A stretch of 64,000 bases of DNA from CAVWXT01 sp963759115 (GTDB taxonomy: Bacteria; Planctomycetota; Planctomycetia; Pirellulales; Thermoguttaceae), in NCBI GenBank assembly GCA_963759115.1, contig CAVWXT010000001.1:1054001-1118000 (forward strand). The letters run 5' to 3'. Both the position numbers and the translations under genes were made by a program. Position 1 is the first letter of the stretch. Each line of letters starts with the position of its first letter. The notes under the pieces are model-generated. The model made no database searches. It was given only the letters and a program-made list of their open reading frames with translations, and was not told the DNA's origin. Below are positions 39,575 through 48,531 of the stretch, piece by piece.

Positions 39575-40037
39575 TGACGGCGTAGGGCTAATTCAAAGAC
39601 TCCCGACCCCGTTTTCACGTCCCGCCTTGAACATCGCGGCCGCGCGAGATTCCAGGGTGCGACGGCCGCTTTCGCGTGCATTAGCGTGGATTAGTGGAAA
39701 TCAGCGTTTCCTGTCGCTCCTTGTTGAATCGCAGGAAGCTAATCGCCGCTGATTTCCGCTGATTCTCGCTGCAAGGAGCCGCCCGCGCCGGACGGCTATC
39801 TCTATCCCGCCTCAATTTTCGCGCCGATTGAGTTGCCCGAATCGGCCCAGCGCGCGCTGGCAATGGCGAGCGGCTAAGATTCTTCGTTGGGAAAAATTTA
39901 AAACCCCCGTCCCCGTTTCCCGTCCCTCGCTCGCCTGCCACCTGAAAACCGGCAAACTGCCCGAGCCTCCCAAAAACTGCTTCATACCGCTAAGATGTGA
40001 CGATCTATTACTTGTCCCCGCATTTCAGGATCGGTCC
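39575..40037. other. Non-coding gap
   Basis: No supported gene. A loose inverted repeat (ttagtggaaatcagcg ... cgctgatttccgctgatt, about 39690-39770) is present; the rest shows no structure I can name. Confidence 0.45.
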
Positions 40038-40876
40038 ATGAAAAGAATAGACGGCACGATCACGACGTGGCTCGCCGGCCGAACACGAATGGTGAAGGAC
40101 GTAACGGTACGGAACGTACGCATTGGCGATGGGTTCCTTGTCACGGACCTCGAAGAGCTAATCGTCAAGGTCGCACACCTGTCGTTCTTCAACCCGTCGC
40201 TTCAACTTTTCTTTCGATGGCAGCCGGAGGATTACCCGAGCGGCACCAAAGCATCAACAAACCTGCCATCGACTATTCTGCCGTCGATCCTTCGGGGACC
40301 GGACTGCGAGGTCGGGTCACGGTTCGCCAGGCTCGAAACGGCCGAACGCGAGATCTGCAAAATTGATCGCTTCGGCCGCCGAGCAAGATGGCTAGTTCGG
40401 AATCGTCCGGTTGTCCGGTGGGCCCTTATCCAGCATTACAAGATATGTGAGACGCCGCTCCTCGACGTCACGCATTCGTTACGCGTCGCGTGTAGCTTCG
40501 CTTCCTGCAAGAGTGTCGGGAAGGAGAGTTTTCTTTATGTATTGGGGATTCCGCACATGACAGGCGCAACACAACGTTTCGCAAGCTCGGGATCAAGGCG
40601 GTTCGCCTGCTGAGCATGTGCCCGCCTATTGCCCGTCGCCCACATTTTCAGGAAGGCTACCTCCTCGGCGCGAGTCCGAACCTAAATCTCGAAGTCGTGA
40701 GAACGCACGACAAACGCAAGTGGGATTTCGGCTGCCGAATGGTCTGCAAGTTCGTCCTTCCACCGGCAGGTCCAGAGTTCTGGCGTGACGAGAAGTCTCT
40801 GCTGGAAGAATCGCTCTTTCCGCCAGACGATCCGTTTCTCGAACACGCGGACAAAATACGTATCGCAATTCGATGA
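40038..40876 (+). CDS. FRG-domain protein (one frameshift)
   Basis: About 279 residues. The N-terminus begins KRIDGTITTWLAGRTRMVKD. The FRG domain is recognised by the RGPDCEVGSRFARLE region, the hallmark ALIQHYKICETPLLDVTHSL then RVACSFA, and, after a frame change near 40600, KLGIKAVRLLSMCPP and RPHFQEGYLLG. FRG domains are common in defence islands and mobile elements, with unknown chemistry. The gene is convergent with the HNH nuclease gene (66 bases between stops), so the two are not one operon. Composition is intermediate. Confidence 0.78.
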
Positions 40877-40942
40877 GAGTGATCGTGCAGGGCCGAAAAA
40901 GGTGATGAGCCCAATCATGCGGCCGTTGGACCTACCCAGGTT

Positions 40943-41743
40943 TCAGCCCGGGGACGGCAGGGTAGCGAACGATGCCCAGAAAGCTGGCACGCGCGGATCG
41001 ACCAGACCGCGAGCCTCCTCAATCGTGCGGCAAACGCCCCCGAGATGGATGATGGCGTGACAGTTGGGGCATACAGGCCGAAGGTCCGCGATCGGATCAA
41101 CCGTGTACTTCTCGCCGATCTCGGCGAGCGGCTTCAGGTGGTGGACGTGAATGAACTCCTGCGCGAGAGGGCCATATACCGCGTTGAGGTCCTCTCCGCA
41201 GACGCAACATAATTTGCCGTAAGACTCGATACACTGCTGCCGCGCCTCTTGGTTTCGCTCGTAGGCGTTGACCGTCACGTGCTTAACCGCCCCCTCGTAA
41301 AGTCCCGCCGCGCACACTTCGTCGGGGAAGTCGGTTGGGAGACGGTTCTCGCCTCCTGTAGGCATTAAACCAGCGCTTTCGATAAGGAACCTGCTTACCC
41401 GCTGGACCATTCTGGCATCGTCAAGAAAGAAGTGCCATTTGAAGTTCTTCCCAAATCCTCCGGACGTCGGCGCCCTCTCCCGAATTTCAAGTCCCGGGCA
41501 CTGCGGCGGGCCAGGACCGTCACTTAGGAACCAGACGTCCAGGCGGGGCTGCCTCTTCCGGTGGGTAATCTGTACAAAGCAAGGCCGCTCCGGTGGGTAG
41601 AAGGCGCACCACGTCTCGGTTTGGTGTCTCGACAAGCCTGGGATTCGCTGTCGCAGAGCCTCAAACAGGCCATCGCAAACTGAGGCAGACCCCCGATGGC
41701 AAGCGTCGTGGCCCGAAACTGCGTTCTTTGTTGTTTGAGCCAT
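40943..41743 (-). CDS. HNH endonuclease
   Basis: 266 residues and intact. The C-terminal HNH nuclease has the zinc-binding CCVCGEDLNAVYG, the catalytic FIHVHHLKPLAEIGEKYTVD and the second Cys pair in RPVCPNCHAIIHLGG. The N-terminal ~150 residues (TWCAFYPPERPCFVQITHRK, RLDVWFLSDGPGPPQCPG) form a separate domain I cannot name; it may be a DNA- or modification-reading module as in McrA-type enzymes. It is probably a restriction-type defence nuclease. It ends against the FRG gene. Confidence 0.82.
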   Translation of the reverse strand: MAQTTKNAVSGHDACHRGSASVCDGLFEALRQRIPGLSRHQTETWCAFYPPERPCFVQITHRKRQPRLDVWFLSDGPGPPQCPGLEIRERAPTSGGFGKNFKWHFFLDDARMVQRVSRFLIESAGLMPTGGENRLPTDFPDEVCAAGLYEGAVKHVTVNAYERNQEARQQCIESYGKLCCVCGEDLNAVYGPLAQEFIHVHHLKPLAEIGEKYTVDPIADLRPVCPNCHAIIHLGGVCRTIEEARGLVDPRVPAFWASFATLPSPG

Positions 41744-41927
41744 TAGGCAATATCCTCCTCAGCGACCGCTGAATTTCCGATTCTGCTGGGCACCCGAAAC
41801 CGTCGCGGTTGGTTATGGTAAAAGCACCGGCAGCGCAAAGAAAATTCCAACAAATGGCATCTTCGCGGCGGAGCAACGGTCTGTCAAGCGTCTGCGGCCG
41901 CCTCCCCCTCTGTGCCACGAATACGGA
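41744..41927. other. Upstream region of the HNH gene
   Basis: Short non-coding region leading into the 16S-derived fragment; no other feature seen. Confidence 0.4.
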
Positions 41928-41997
41928 ACTCTAGCGAGACTGCCGGTGTTAAACCGGAGGAAGGCGGGGATGACGTCAAGTCCTCATGGCCTTTATG
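41928..41997 (+). repeat. 70-bp exact copy of an internal 16S rRNA segment
   Basis: Every base from actctagcgagactgccggt to the final cctttatg matches 38346-38415 of the 16S gene in this window. Orientation is plus. Homology stops abruptly on the right, where the IS-like element begins, and within a base or two on the left. The segment corresponds roughly to E. coli 16S positions 1130-1205. It is not a functional rRNA. Confidence 0.95.
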
Positions 41998-42035
41998 CCA
42001 TTAGCCTTCAGGATTGAGGATTTCTCCACAAAGTT

Positions 42036-43575
42036 TCATGCGGCTAGTGCGTTAAGTTGTTGAAGTGTTGCGGTTTGTGCAACAAGCAGAGCACTTGCTA
42101 TTTTTCGACCTTTGGGCGTGACATGGTAACGACGTTGACCCTTAATTTTGCGGATCAAGCCGTGTGCGCAACAATCGCAGTCGATAACTGACACGCGAAG
42201 CGATGCGGGAACGTTCGCCTTGGTCCGCACGACGGCCCGGATACAATCGGGTTGCGATGTCACGGTTAGTGAAACCATCGGCGATGTACTCTCCGCGCGT
42301 AACCGCCTCCAAGAGTGTGCGGTCTTCATCCGACCAGGGACGAAGGGCGCGACAACGGGTCCCATTACGCCGCACGGGGCGACAAATGGGGGTCACAAGG
42401 TCGCTCAAAGACGTAGTGGTGTCCAGTGTCGCCAGCGCCTCGGCATAGCGGCGATTGACCTGTTCCGAAACCTCCGCCCGGCGATGAAGGTCTGCCACGC
42501 TCTTGCGCAACGGTCGCCATGCCTTCGCACCTTGTGGATCGCCCTGGGCGGTGCGAAAAACACGAAACTGCTTCGGTTGGCTGATCGTGGTTTCAATCCG
42601 CAGGACCGAGCCAGCCTTGTCGTACGCCTTCACCGTATTGCCTCCCAGATGATGTTTGATGCGGACGCCTTCATGTCGGCGGAGATTGGCGTCCACTTCG
42701 CCCTGGAAGGAGCGACGCTTGCTCATAAAACGCAAGATGTTGTCGCAACTCAAGGCGGTCATCGCACCGCGAATCAACGGCCGATAGAGGGCCTGCAGGC
42801 TGGCCGGCGAATCGAAACAAACGTCGGTCGCCCATTCCGTCTGGAACGCCGTCCAGTACACCTCCGGGCCGTTCAACCGCTGTCGATAGCCGGGACACAA
42901 CCGCGCCAGAACTCGGTCCAACGAGCGAATCCAGCGATGGCATTGCATCCGGTTCATCAATTTTTGGGCGGAGTCGAAGTCTTCAATCCAGGGGAAACAG
43001 TTGTCGTGGCGGCGGTAGGTGATCCCCCGGCGATCCAAACGGCGGGCAAGCCACTCGCGCCCATTGATCCAGACTTGTACGCCGTAGGGCAACCAGGTCT
43101 GCAAGCGAGCGCCCATCAGGCCGAACTCGCCGTCCAGCCAGTATTTGTAGAGGTGCAGGCATTTGGTCCGTTCCCGCCGCAGTTCGAGCCTCTTGTTTTG
43201 CCGGTTGCCGCGAATCCGGTAGGTGTCGCACGGCTCCAGACACGTCAGTACGCAGACCAAGCCTTCGGATACGGGATTTTCCCGGAGAATGTCGCGGGCC
43301 AGTTCGTCTTTGCGAACGCCGGAGGCGCCAAGATAACGGATTGGTCGGCGGCGACGTTCCGCTTCCGCCAAGCAAGCGAGTTTCATCGCCTCACTGGTGG
43401 CCAACGCCCATTGCGAAAACTCGGTGAGCCGAATCCCCATGTGCAACAACCACTTGAGCATGCCGTCAACGAACATAAACAACGGACAACAGCCCCGAAA
43501 CACCAAGCGATCCCAACCTTTCAACACGCCAATGACACGCGATGGGTCTTGTGCTAAAATCAGACTGTTCTTCAT
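42036..43575 (-). CDS. Protein of an unclassified IS-like element (one frameshift)
   Basis: About 513 residues, very basic. It begins MKNSLILAQDPSRVIGVLKG; other conserved-looking blocks are WDRLVFRGCCPLFMFVDGML, GLVCVLTCLEPCDTYRIRGN, CLHLYKYWLDGEFGLMGARL, WLPYGVQVWINGREWLARRL, YRRHDNCFPWIEDFDSAQKL and YWTAFQTEWATDVCFDSPAS. The frame changes near 42150, giving a C-terminal winged-helix-like end (HGLIRKIKGQRRYHVTPKGR then KIASALLVAQTATLQQLNAL). I recognise the family as a multi-copy hypothetical protein but not as any named transposase; there is no clear DDE, HUH or serine-recombinase motif by eye. AAGGA sits 8 bases before the ATG, inside the hairpin. Confidence 0.7.
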
Positions 43576-43626
43576 GGGTATCCTTGCCTTTCAGTGCGGG
43601 TTTTGCCAAAAACCGCAAGGATACCC
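43576..43626 (-). promoter_or_regulatory. Hairpin that sequesters the element's ribosome binding site
   Basis: gggtatccttgc (43576-43587) pairs perfectly with gcaaggataccc (43615-43626); inside is a second stem (gcgggtttt with aaaaaccgc). On the minus-strand mRNA the 3' arm GCAAGGATACCC carries the AAGGA and directly touches the AUG. Any transcript reading in from outside would fold the site shut. Confidence 0.75.
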
Positions 43627-43630
43627 TTTT

Positions 43631-43864
43631 TTATCCCCCTTGGCTGCGGCTACGCCGCGCTAGGATATTCAGCGCCCGGCAAGTGGCCATTCGCCGCAGC
43701 AGCGCCGGCCAGCAGACAACCGGCATCCCATCGGATTGCCGGTGGGCCTCGCCCAACACCTCCTGCACCACGTCCTCGGCATCCTGCGCATGACCAAGGA
43801 TGCGCCACGCGATGCCGAAGAGCGCCGGGGTATGTTCGCGGACGAGACTATTCCAATCGACCAT
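43631..43864 (-). pseudogene. ECF sigma factor, truncated after region 2
   Basis: 77 residues: VDWNSLVREHTPALFGIAWR, ILGHAQDAEDVVQEVLGEAH (the region 2 core) and PALLRRMATCRALNILARR. It stops where the IS-like element begins; region 4, needed for -35 recognition, is absent and not found on the other side of the element. A remnant. Confidence 0.8.
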
Positions 43865-44384
43865 GCCGGGCCCTCGCGGTGCGACGTGTTACAGCCTCTA
43901 TTATGATTGTCGAGATCGGGCGGAAAATGTCAGGGTTCTTCCTGCGAGATTCTCCGCTTGATCGAGGAACAACAGGAGGTCATCGGAGCGGCGAAAATGT
44001 GGCAGACCGGGCGGTTCCGGCAATGTGCGTCGAACGCCGACGCCACGGGGAAAACGAGCAGAGAATCCCCTCTAGCGATAGGGGTTTTGCACCAACTCCT
44101 GCCACGGCAGCAGGCTACTTCGGCGAGGGTCGATGCCGCAACTCACGGAAGGCCATGCAGATCGAGATATCGCCCTCGACGCAACTGAAGGATCGCCGTG
44201 AGAGACGGTGCAGAAGTCGCCGCTGCAATATTCTGTTCCAAAAATCGGACCACCTGTCTGCCGCACGCGAAAAGCACTGTGGGGGATTGAATCTTTCCGC
44301 GGCGGTCGGTAAGAAGAGAGTAGACGGGCATCATGCGGCGCATCGGGCATCCTCTTCCGCACTCCGTTGAGCAGGAGAACCGCC
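43865..44384. other. Non-coding gap
   Basis: Open frames on both strands here show no family pattern. It should hold the promoter of the small gene at 44385; nothing else supported. Confidence 0.45.
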
Positions 44385-44618
44385 ATGGACATTCAGAAAG
44401 GCGATCACGTGTCGGTGAACGTGGCCCCGTTTATCGGCTCGGTGATGCCCTGCGACGAATCGATCCCTTGCGAGGTCCTCGAGGTGGAAGGAATCCAGGT
44501 CCACGTTCGTGCCTTGCCCCCCTATCGCGCGGCCGCGTTATGGGTTCTCTCCAGTTGGATTGACGCCCGTCGGCGCAAAGAGCAGTATCTGGCCGCTTCC
44601 TTGGGATTGGGCGACTAA
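44385..44618 (+). CDS. Small hypothetical protein
   Basis: 77 residues starting MDIQKGDHVSVNVAPFIGSV, with AGGAG 9 bases upstream. Pattern: KOW/SH3-like short strands (VAPFIGSVMPCDESIPCEVL, EVEGIQVHVRALPPYRAAAL) and a basic helix (WIDARRRKEQYLAASLGLG). It resembles small planctomycete proteins of unknown function. Intact. Confidence 0.65.
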   Translation: MDIQKGDHVSVNVAPFIGSVMPCDESIPCEVLEVEGIQVHVRALPPYRAAALWVLSSWIDARRRKEQYLAASLGLGD

Positions 44619-44781
44619 GGGCGGGCATCGAGATCGGACCTGCGCGACCTTCCGCAGGACGGATTTCTCAATCCGTCCAGTTTCAGTTTTCTCGGAGACG
44701 GATCAGAGAATCCCTCCTGCCAATGCGCGAGGACAGGTTGCCAACCTGTCCTACGGATCGAAGCGCTCGACGATCGCCGCA

Positions 44782-47572
44782 TCAGGCGGCCAACGGCAGC
44801 GAGGACTCGTGGGACTCTTCGGCCACCGGCGCCTCGTAATCGGCCCGATCCTCTTCGAATTCGTCCTCGTCGTCGTCATCCAGATCGTCCGACTCGGCAT
44901 GTTTGGCCCCGAAGCGGCCGATTACCAGCAGGTTGGGCAACAATAGCGAGTTGAACAGGCAGCAGCCCATCGAGACGGTGAGCGCGCGTCCCAGGCTTTG
45001 CAGGCCCTGGTGGTTGGCAATCATGAGTGCGCCGAAGCCCACCATCGTCGTCAGCGAATTGACCACGACGGCCACGACCACGGCGTTGCTGGCGCCGCGA
45101 TAAGCTCCCCGCCGGCAGCGCATCTCGTGGACCAGATTGATGCCGCTTTCCATGCCGATGCCGAGCGTCAGCGGCAGCACGATCATGTTGGCCGGATTCA
45201 AGGGGATATCGAGCAATCCCATGATGCCCAGGGTCTCCAAGAGGCCGATGCCCATCGGTAGCCCGGCCAACAGCAAGTGGCTGAGTCTGCGGAAGTCGAG
45301 CAGGACCACCGGCACGATGGCCAGCAAGGCATACCAGGCGGCCTTCTCGAAACTCCGCTTCATTTGCCAAGACGCCTCGTAGACTTGCAGTGGGTTCCCG
45401 GTGGCCTCGGGATCGACGCTCCGCACGTCGTGTACGAACTGGCCCATGGGCCCCACGTCCCAGATGTTGGCCTTGCTGTAGACTTGCAGCAGGCAGCGGC
45501 CCGTCTTGCCGACAAAACGGCAGGTTACGCTCTCCGGCAGGTCGCTCACTTCAGGCGGCTCGGGCATCGAGACGGCTTGGAGCGTCCGCAGCCGCGTCAA
45601 GAGGTCGCCGGCCATTGCCTGTTGGTAGGCGGAGACCCGGCGAAGATATTCCTCGGGGGGCATCTGCCGCAACATCTCCCGCAGTTGTTGCAGTCCCGCA
45701 ACCGCCTGAGCGGCCTCGGGCAAGGCGCAGAGCATGGTTTCGGCGCCGCCGAGCATCTGGTCGAGTTCCACCACGGGAGTGACGGGAATCTGCGGCACTT
45801 GCAGCGGCAAGCCGGCCAACCGCTGGTGAATGCGCTCGACGATCGGATGCTTGCGCGGGACATCGTCGGGTAGCTTGGAGGCGATTTCCACCACCCGCTC
45901 CACCGACGGCAGCTTGAGAAACTTCTCCTTCTTGTCGAGCGCTTCCTGGCGGGTGGCGGCCATCGACAGCGCGAACCAGGCGCTGCGGTTGGTCTGGCTG
46001 AAGAGCTTGTGCTCCAGTTCGACGCATTCCAATCCGACGGGCTGCAGATTCAACAGGTTATAGTCGTAGCGCAGGTAGCCCATGCCCATCGCGGCCACTG
46101 CTGCCGCCACGCCCGCCGCGGCCAACGTCAACCGCGGATAGGCGAACAGCGGCCGCAGCCAGAAACGCAGATCCAGCGGGATGGGCAGGTTCTCGCGAAT
46201 GCCGTCGGCGTCGCTCAACCGGATCATCGCCGGCAAGACCGTCGACTGGGCCAGCCAGCAGAGAAGAATTCCGCCGCCGGCGATCAGGCCCAGTTGCGAT
46301 ACGCCCGGAAACTCGGTCAACCCGGCCGCGAAAAACGCGATCGCCGAGGTGAGCGCGCCGGTCAAAACGCCCGGCCCGACGGTCCCGGCCGTCTCGACCA
46401 GGGCCTCGCTGGTCGAGGCGGTGGTCTCGCGCACTTGCAGATAGCGGGCCACGTAGTAGATGCCGTAATCGATGCCCAGCCCCAACAGGATCGATGCGAA
46501 GGCGATGCTGAGGATGTTCACGTAGCCGATCGTCAACGTGATGCAGCCGCAGGCCCACACCATGCCGATCACCAGCGCCGCCATGGCCATCGTCGCGTGT
46601 CGAAACCCGCCGAAGGCCACGATCATCACCGCCAGCACGCCGAGGAAAGAGAGAACCGTGGCCGCCGACATCGACTTCTCGCTCGATCGCATCTCGTCGA
46701 ACTCGATGATTGGCAGGCCGGTCAGCCCGATCTTCGTGCCAGGGTACCGCGTTTGCACCTCGGTCGTCAACTGCCGCAGCACCTTGATGGACTCGGCATT
46801 TTGGGCGAAGCTTTGCTTGTCTTCCTCCAGCAACCGCAAGAGAATGAAGCCCATGCGGCCGTCCTCGGCCATGAGCCGGGTCGACGCCGCTTCCGCCGCC
46901 AGCGGATGAGAGAACGACATCTCCGGCCAGGGCGATTTGTAGCCGCCGGTTTGCCCTAGCGCGGCCGAGAGTCCGCTCATCACCCGAGGCAACTCGGTTT
47001 GCATGGCCGCCAGGATCTGCTGCCGCTGCGAGGGATCGGAGCCGGCGGCCATCGCCGCGCCCATCCAGCGGGCCATGCCGCCGAGATTCAGTTGCGACCA
47101 GTCGCCCTGCAGAACGGCGTCGGCCTGGTTCAGGAACCCGTCGATCTGCTGGAGTTCCTCGGGCTTCAGATAATACAGGCCCTTGCTGCGGAGCTTGGGG
47201 GCGTCGGTTCTCGTGCAGGACCGCGCCGAAGAGATTGGGGCGTTGGGCCAACTCGCGGCACACCTCGTCGAGCGCGCGGACGATCTGGCCGCGGTTCTCG
47301 CCTTCGACGACGACGACCGCGTCTTCCTTCTCGCTGAACTCCTTGGTGTATTCCAGCCAGCGGCGGTTGTAGTCGCTGTGCGGGTTGAGCAATTCGGCCC
47401 GGCTGGTGCGAAAGCCCAGTCGCGTCACGGTGAGCCAGGTGGCGCCGCCGACGGTGGCCGCAGCGATCAACAGCGTGGCCAATGGAAAGCGGATCACGGC
47501 CCGCGTGAGCCATTGCAGGGGACGGGACGTCAAAGAAGTATCTGCCGGCGGCATCCGTTCCGAGGGCATCAT
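44782..47572 (-). CDS. MMPL/RND-family transporter, HpnN-like (one frameshift)
   Basis: About 930 residues after joining two frames near 47190. The N-terminal membrane helix (AVIRFPLATLLIAAATVGGA) is followed by a first periplasmic loop and a block of membrane helices (VLSFLGVLAVMIVAFGGFRH, LSIAFASILLGLGIDYGIYY with the RND-type GxDY). A second half repeats the plan (ALLAIVPVVLLDFRRLSHLL, LPLTLGIGMESGINLVHEMR). The C-terminus is a highly acidic tail (ESDDLDDDDEDEFEEDRADY). Members export hydrophobic compounds such as hopanoids in a proton-driven way. No hopanoid genes lie nearby, so the substrate is open. Confidence 0.85.
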
Positions 47573-47820
47573 GTCCTTCCTGGCAAGAAGACGGGTTCTC
47601 CGACCGTCGTGCGGCCTCCTGCCGACAAGTCCGCGAAGAAACCCCGGCCGCTTCTAGGAAATCAGCGCGGCCGAGCGAGTATTGTAACGCGGAAGGCCGC
47701 GGGGGCCAAGAGCAGTTCTAGCGAAACGCAGAGCCGCAAGTCATTGTGTCGTCGTTGGTTGCGTCATGTGCTCAGCGGTTCCTCGCGGAGGAATCGAGCA
47801 ATTATTCGCGCCTGGCAACG

Positions 47821-48216
47821 TCACGAGCGGGCATCGGTCAGCGAGACCTCGATCCGCTTGCCCACCGCTTCGGCATACCGCACGAGCGTTTCGAGGGTAG
47901 GATTCGGGCGTTGGCCCGATTCGAGCTTCGAGAGCGCCGAGGGGTCCATGCCGGTCAACTCGGTCAGATCGGCGAGAGTCAGGCCCCGCTCTTCGCGTCC
48001 TGTCTTGAGTTGCGTAAGGAGTTCGGCCAAATGATCGAAAGCTGCCAGGCGATCGTGATGCCGGCCGATCAACTCGGGCAACTCATCGGCGATCTCGTCG
48101 CGAACGTCGCGATACTTGGCCGCGTCGTGGGACGGTAAGCCGGCGGTTTCGATTGACGCGATGCATGGTTGTGGTCGCCCGAGTCCCGAATGATCGCTTG
48201 AAAGAGCAGGTTCCAT
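47821..48216 (-). CDS. XRE-type helix-turn-helix regulator
   Basis: 131 residues. The C-terminal HTH_3 is clear: EERGLTLADLTELTGMDPSA, LSKLESGQRPNPTLETLVRY and AEAVGKRIEVSL. The N-terminal half (YRDVRDEIADELPELIGRHH) is helical. This layout, with a short helical lead then XRE domain, is usual for HigA-like antitoxins, but no toxin gene is adjacent. The start is uncertain; the first ~25 residues may be untranslated. Confidence 0.75.
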   Translation of the reverse strand: MEPALSSDHSGLGRPQPCIASIETAGLPSHDAAKYRDVRDEIADELPELIGRHHDRLAAFDHLAELLTQLKTGREERGLTLADLTELTGMDPSALSKLESGQRPNPTLETLVRYAEAVGKRIEVSLTDARS

Positions 48217-48531
48217 TTCCGGGGTGCCGTTGTATTATAACACCATCAGGCCGTAGAGGGGGGAAACGTTCAACCCAAGAACACGAGACCGAGAGAAGCC
48301 GGCCAAGCCATTCGCAAGCAACAGACGGTCCTACAGTGTGTTGCCCGGTTTGACGTGCCTCTCCGTCTTCGCGTCATCCACGTTCGATTCTCCGGTTTCG
48401 GTTTCCCCCTCACGCGGCGGGGGATGCTAGTTGTCGCAGGCGGAGTCGCTTCTTATACTGGGTAGGGAGCGAGGCGGACGCCCCGCTCTTCGCCTGTCCT
48501 GTCTCGTGCTGGAAGCAACCGGAGTTCGACC
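48217..48531. other. Non-coding gap
   Basis: Spacer between divergent genes; no gene or repeat seen. It should carry promoters for the XRE and HEAT-repeat genes. Confidence 0.45.

Larger units (their letters stand above)
41998..43630 (-). mobile_element. Unclassified IS-like element
   Basis: Left limit set by the end of the 16S fragment, right limit by the outer hairpin arm and the broken ECF sigma gene. It carries one gene (42036-43575) of a type I recall as recurring in many copies in diverse bacteria. I see no terminal inverted repeats and no clear target duplication. The right end is a strong hairpin. Status as a mobile element is inferred from the truncated neighbour, the rRNA fragment at the other edge and the gated start codon. 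Confidence 0.6.
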
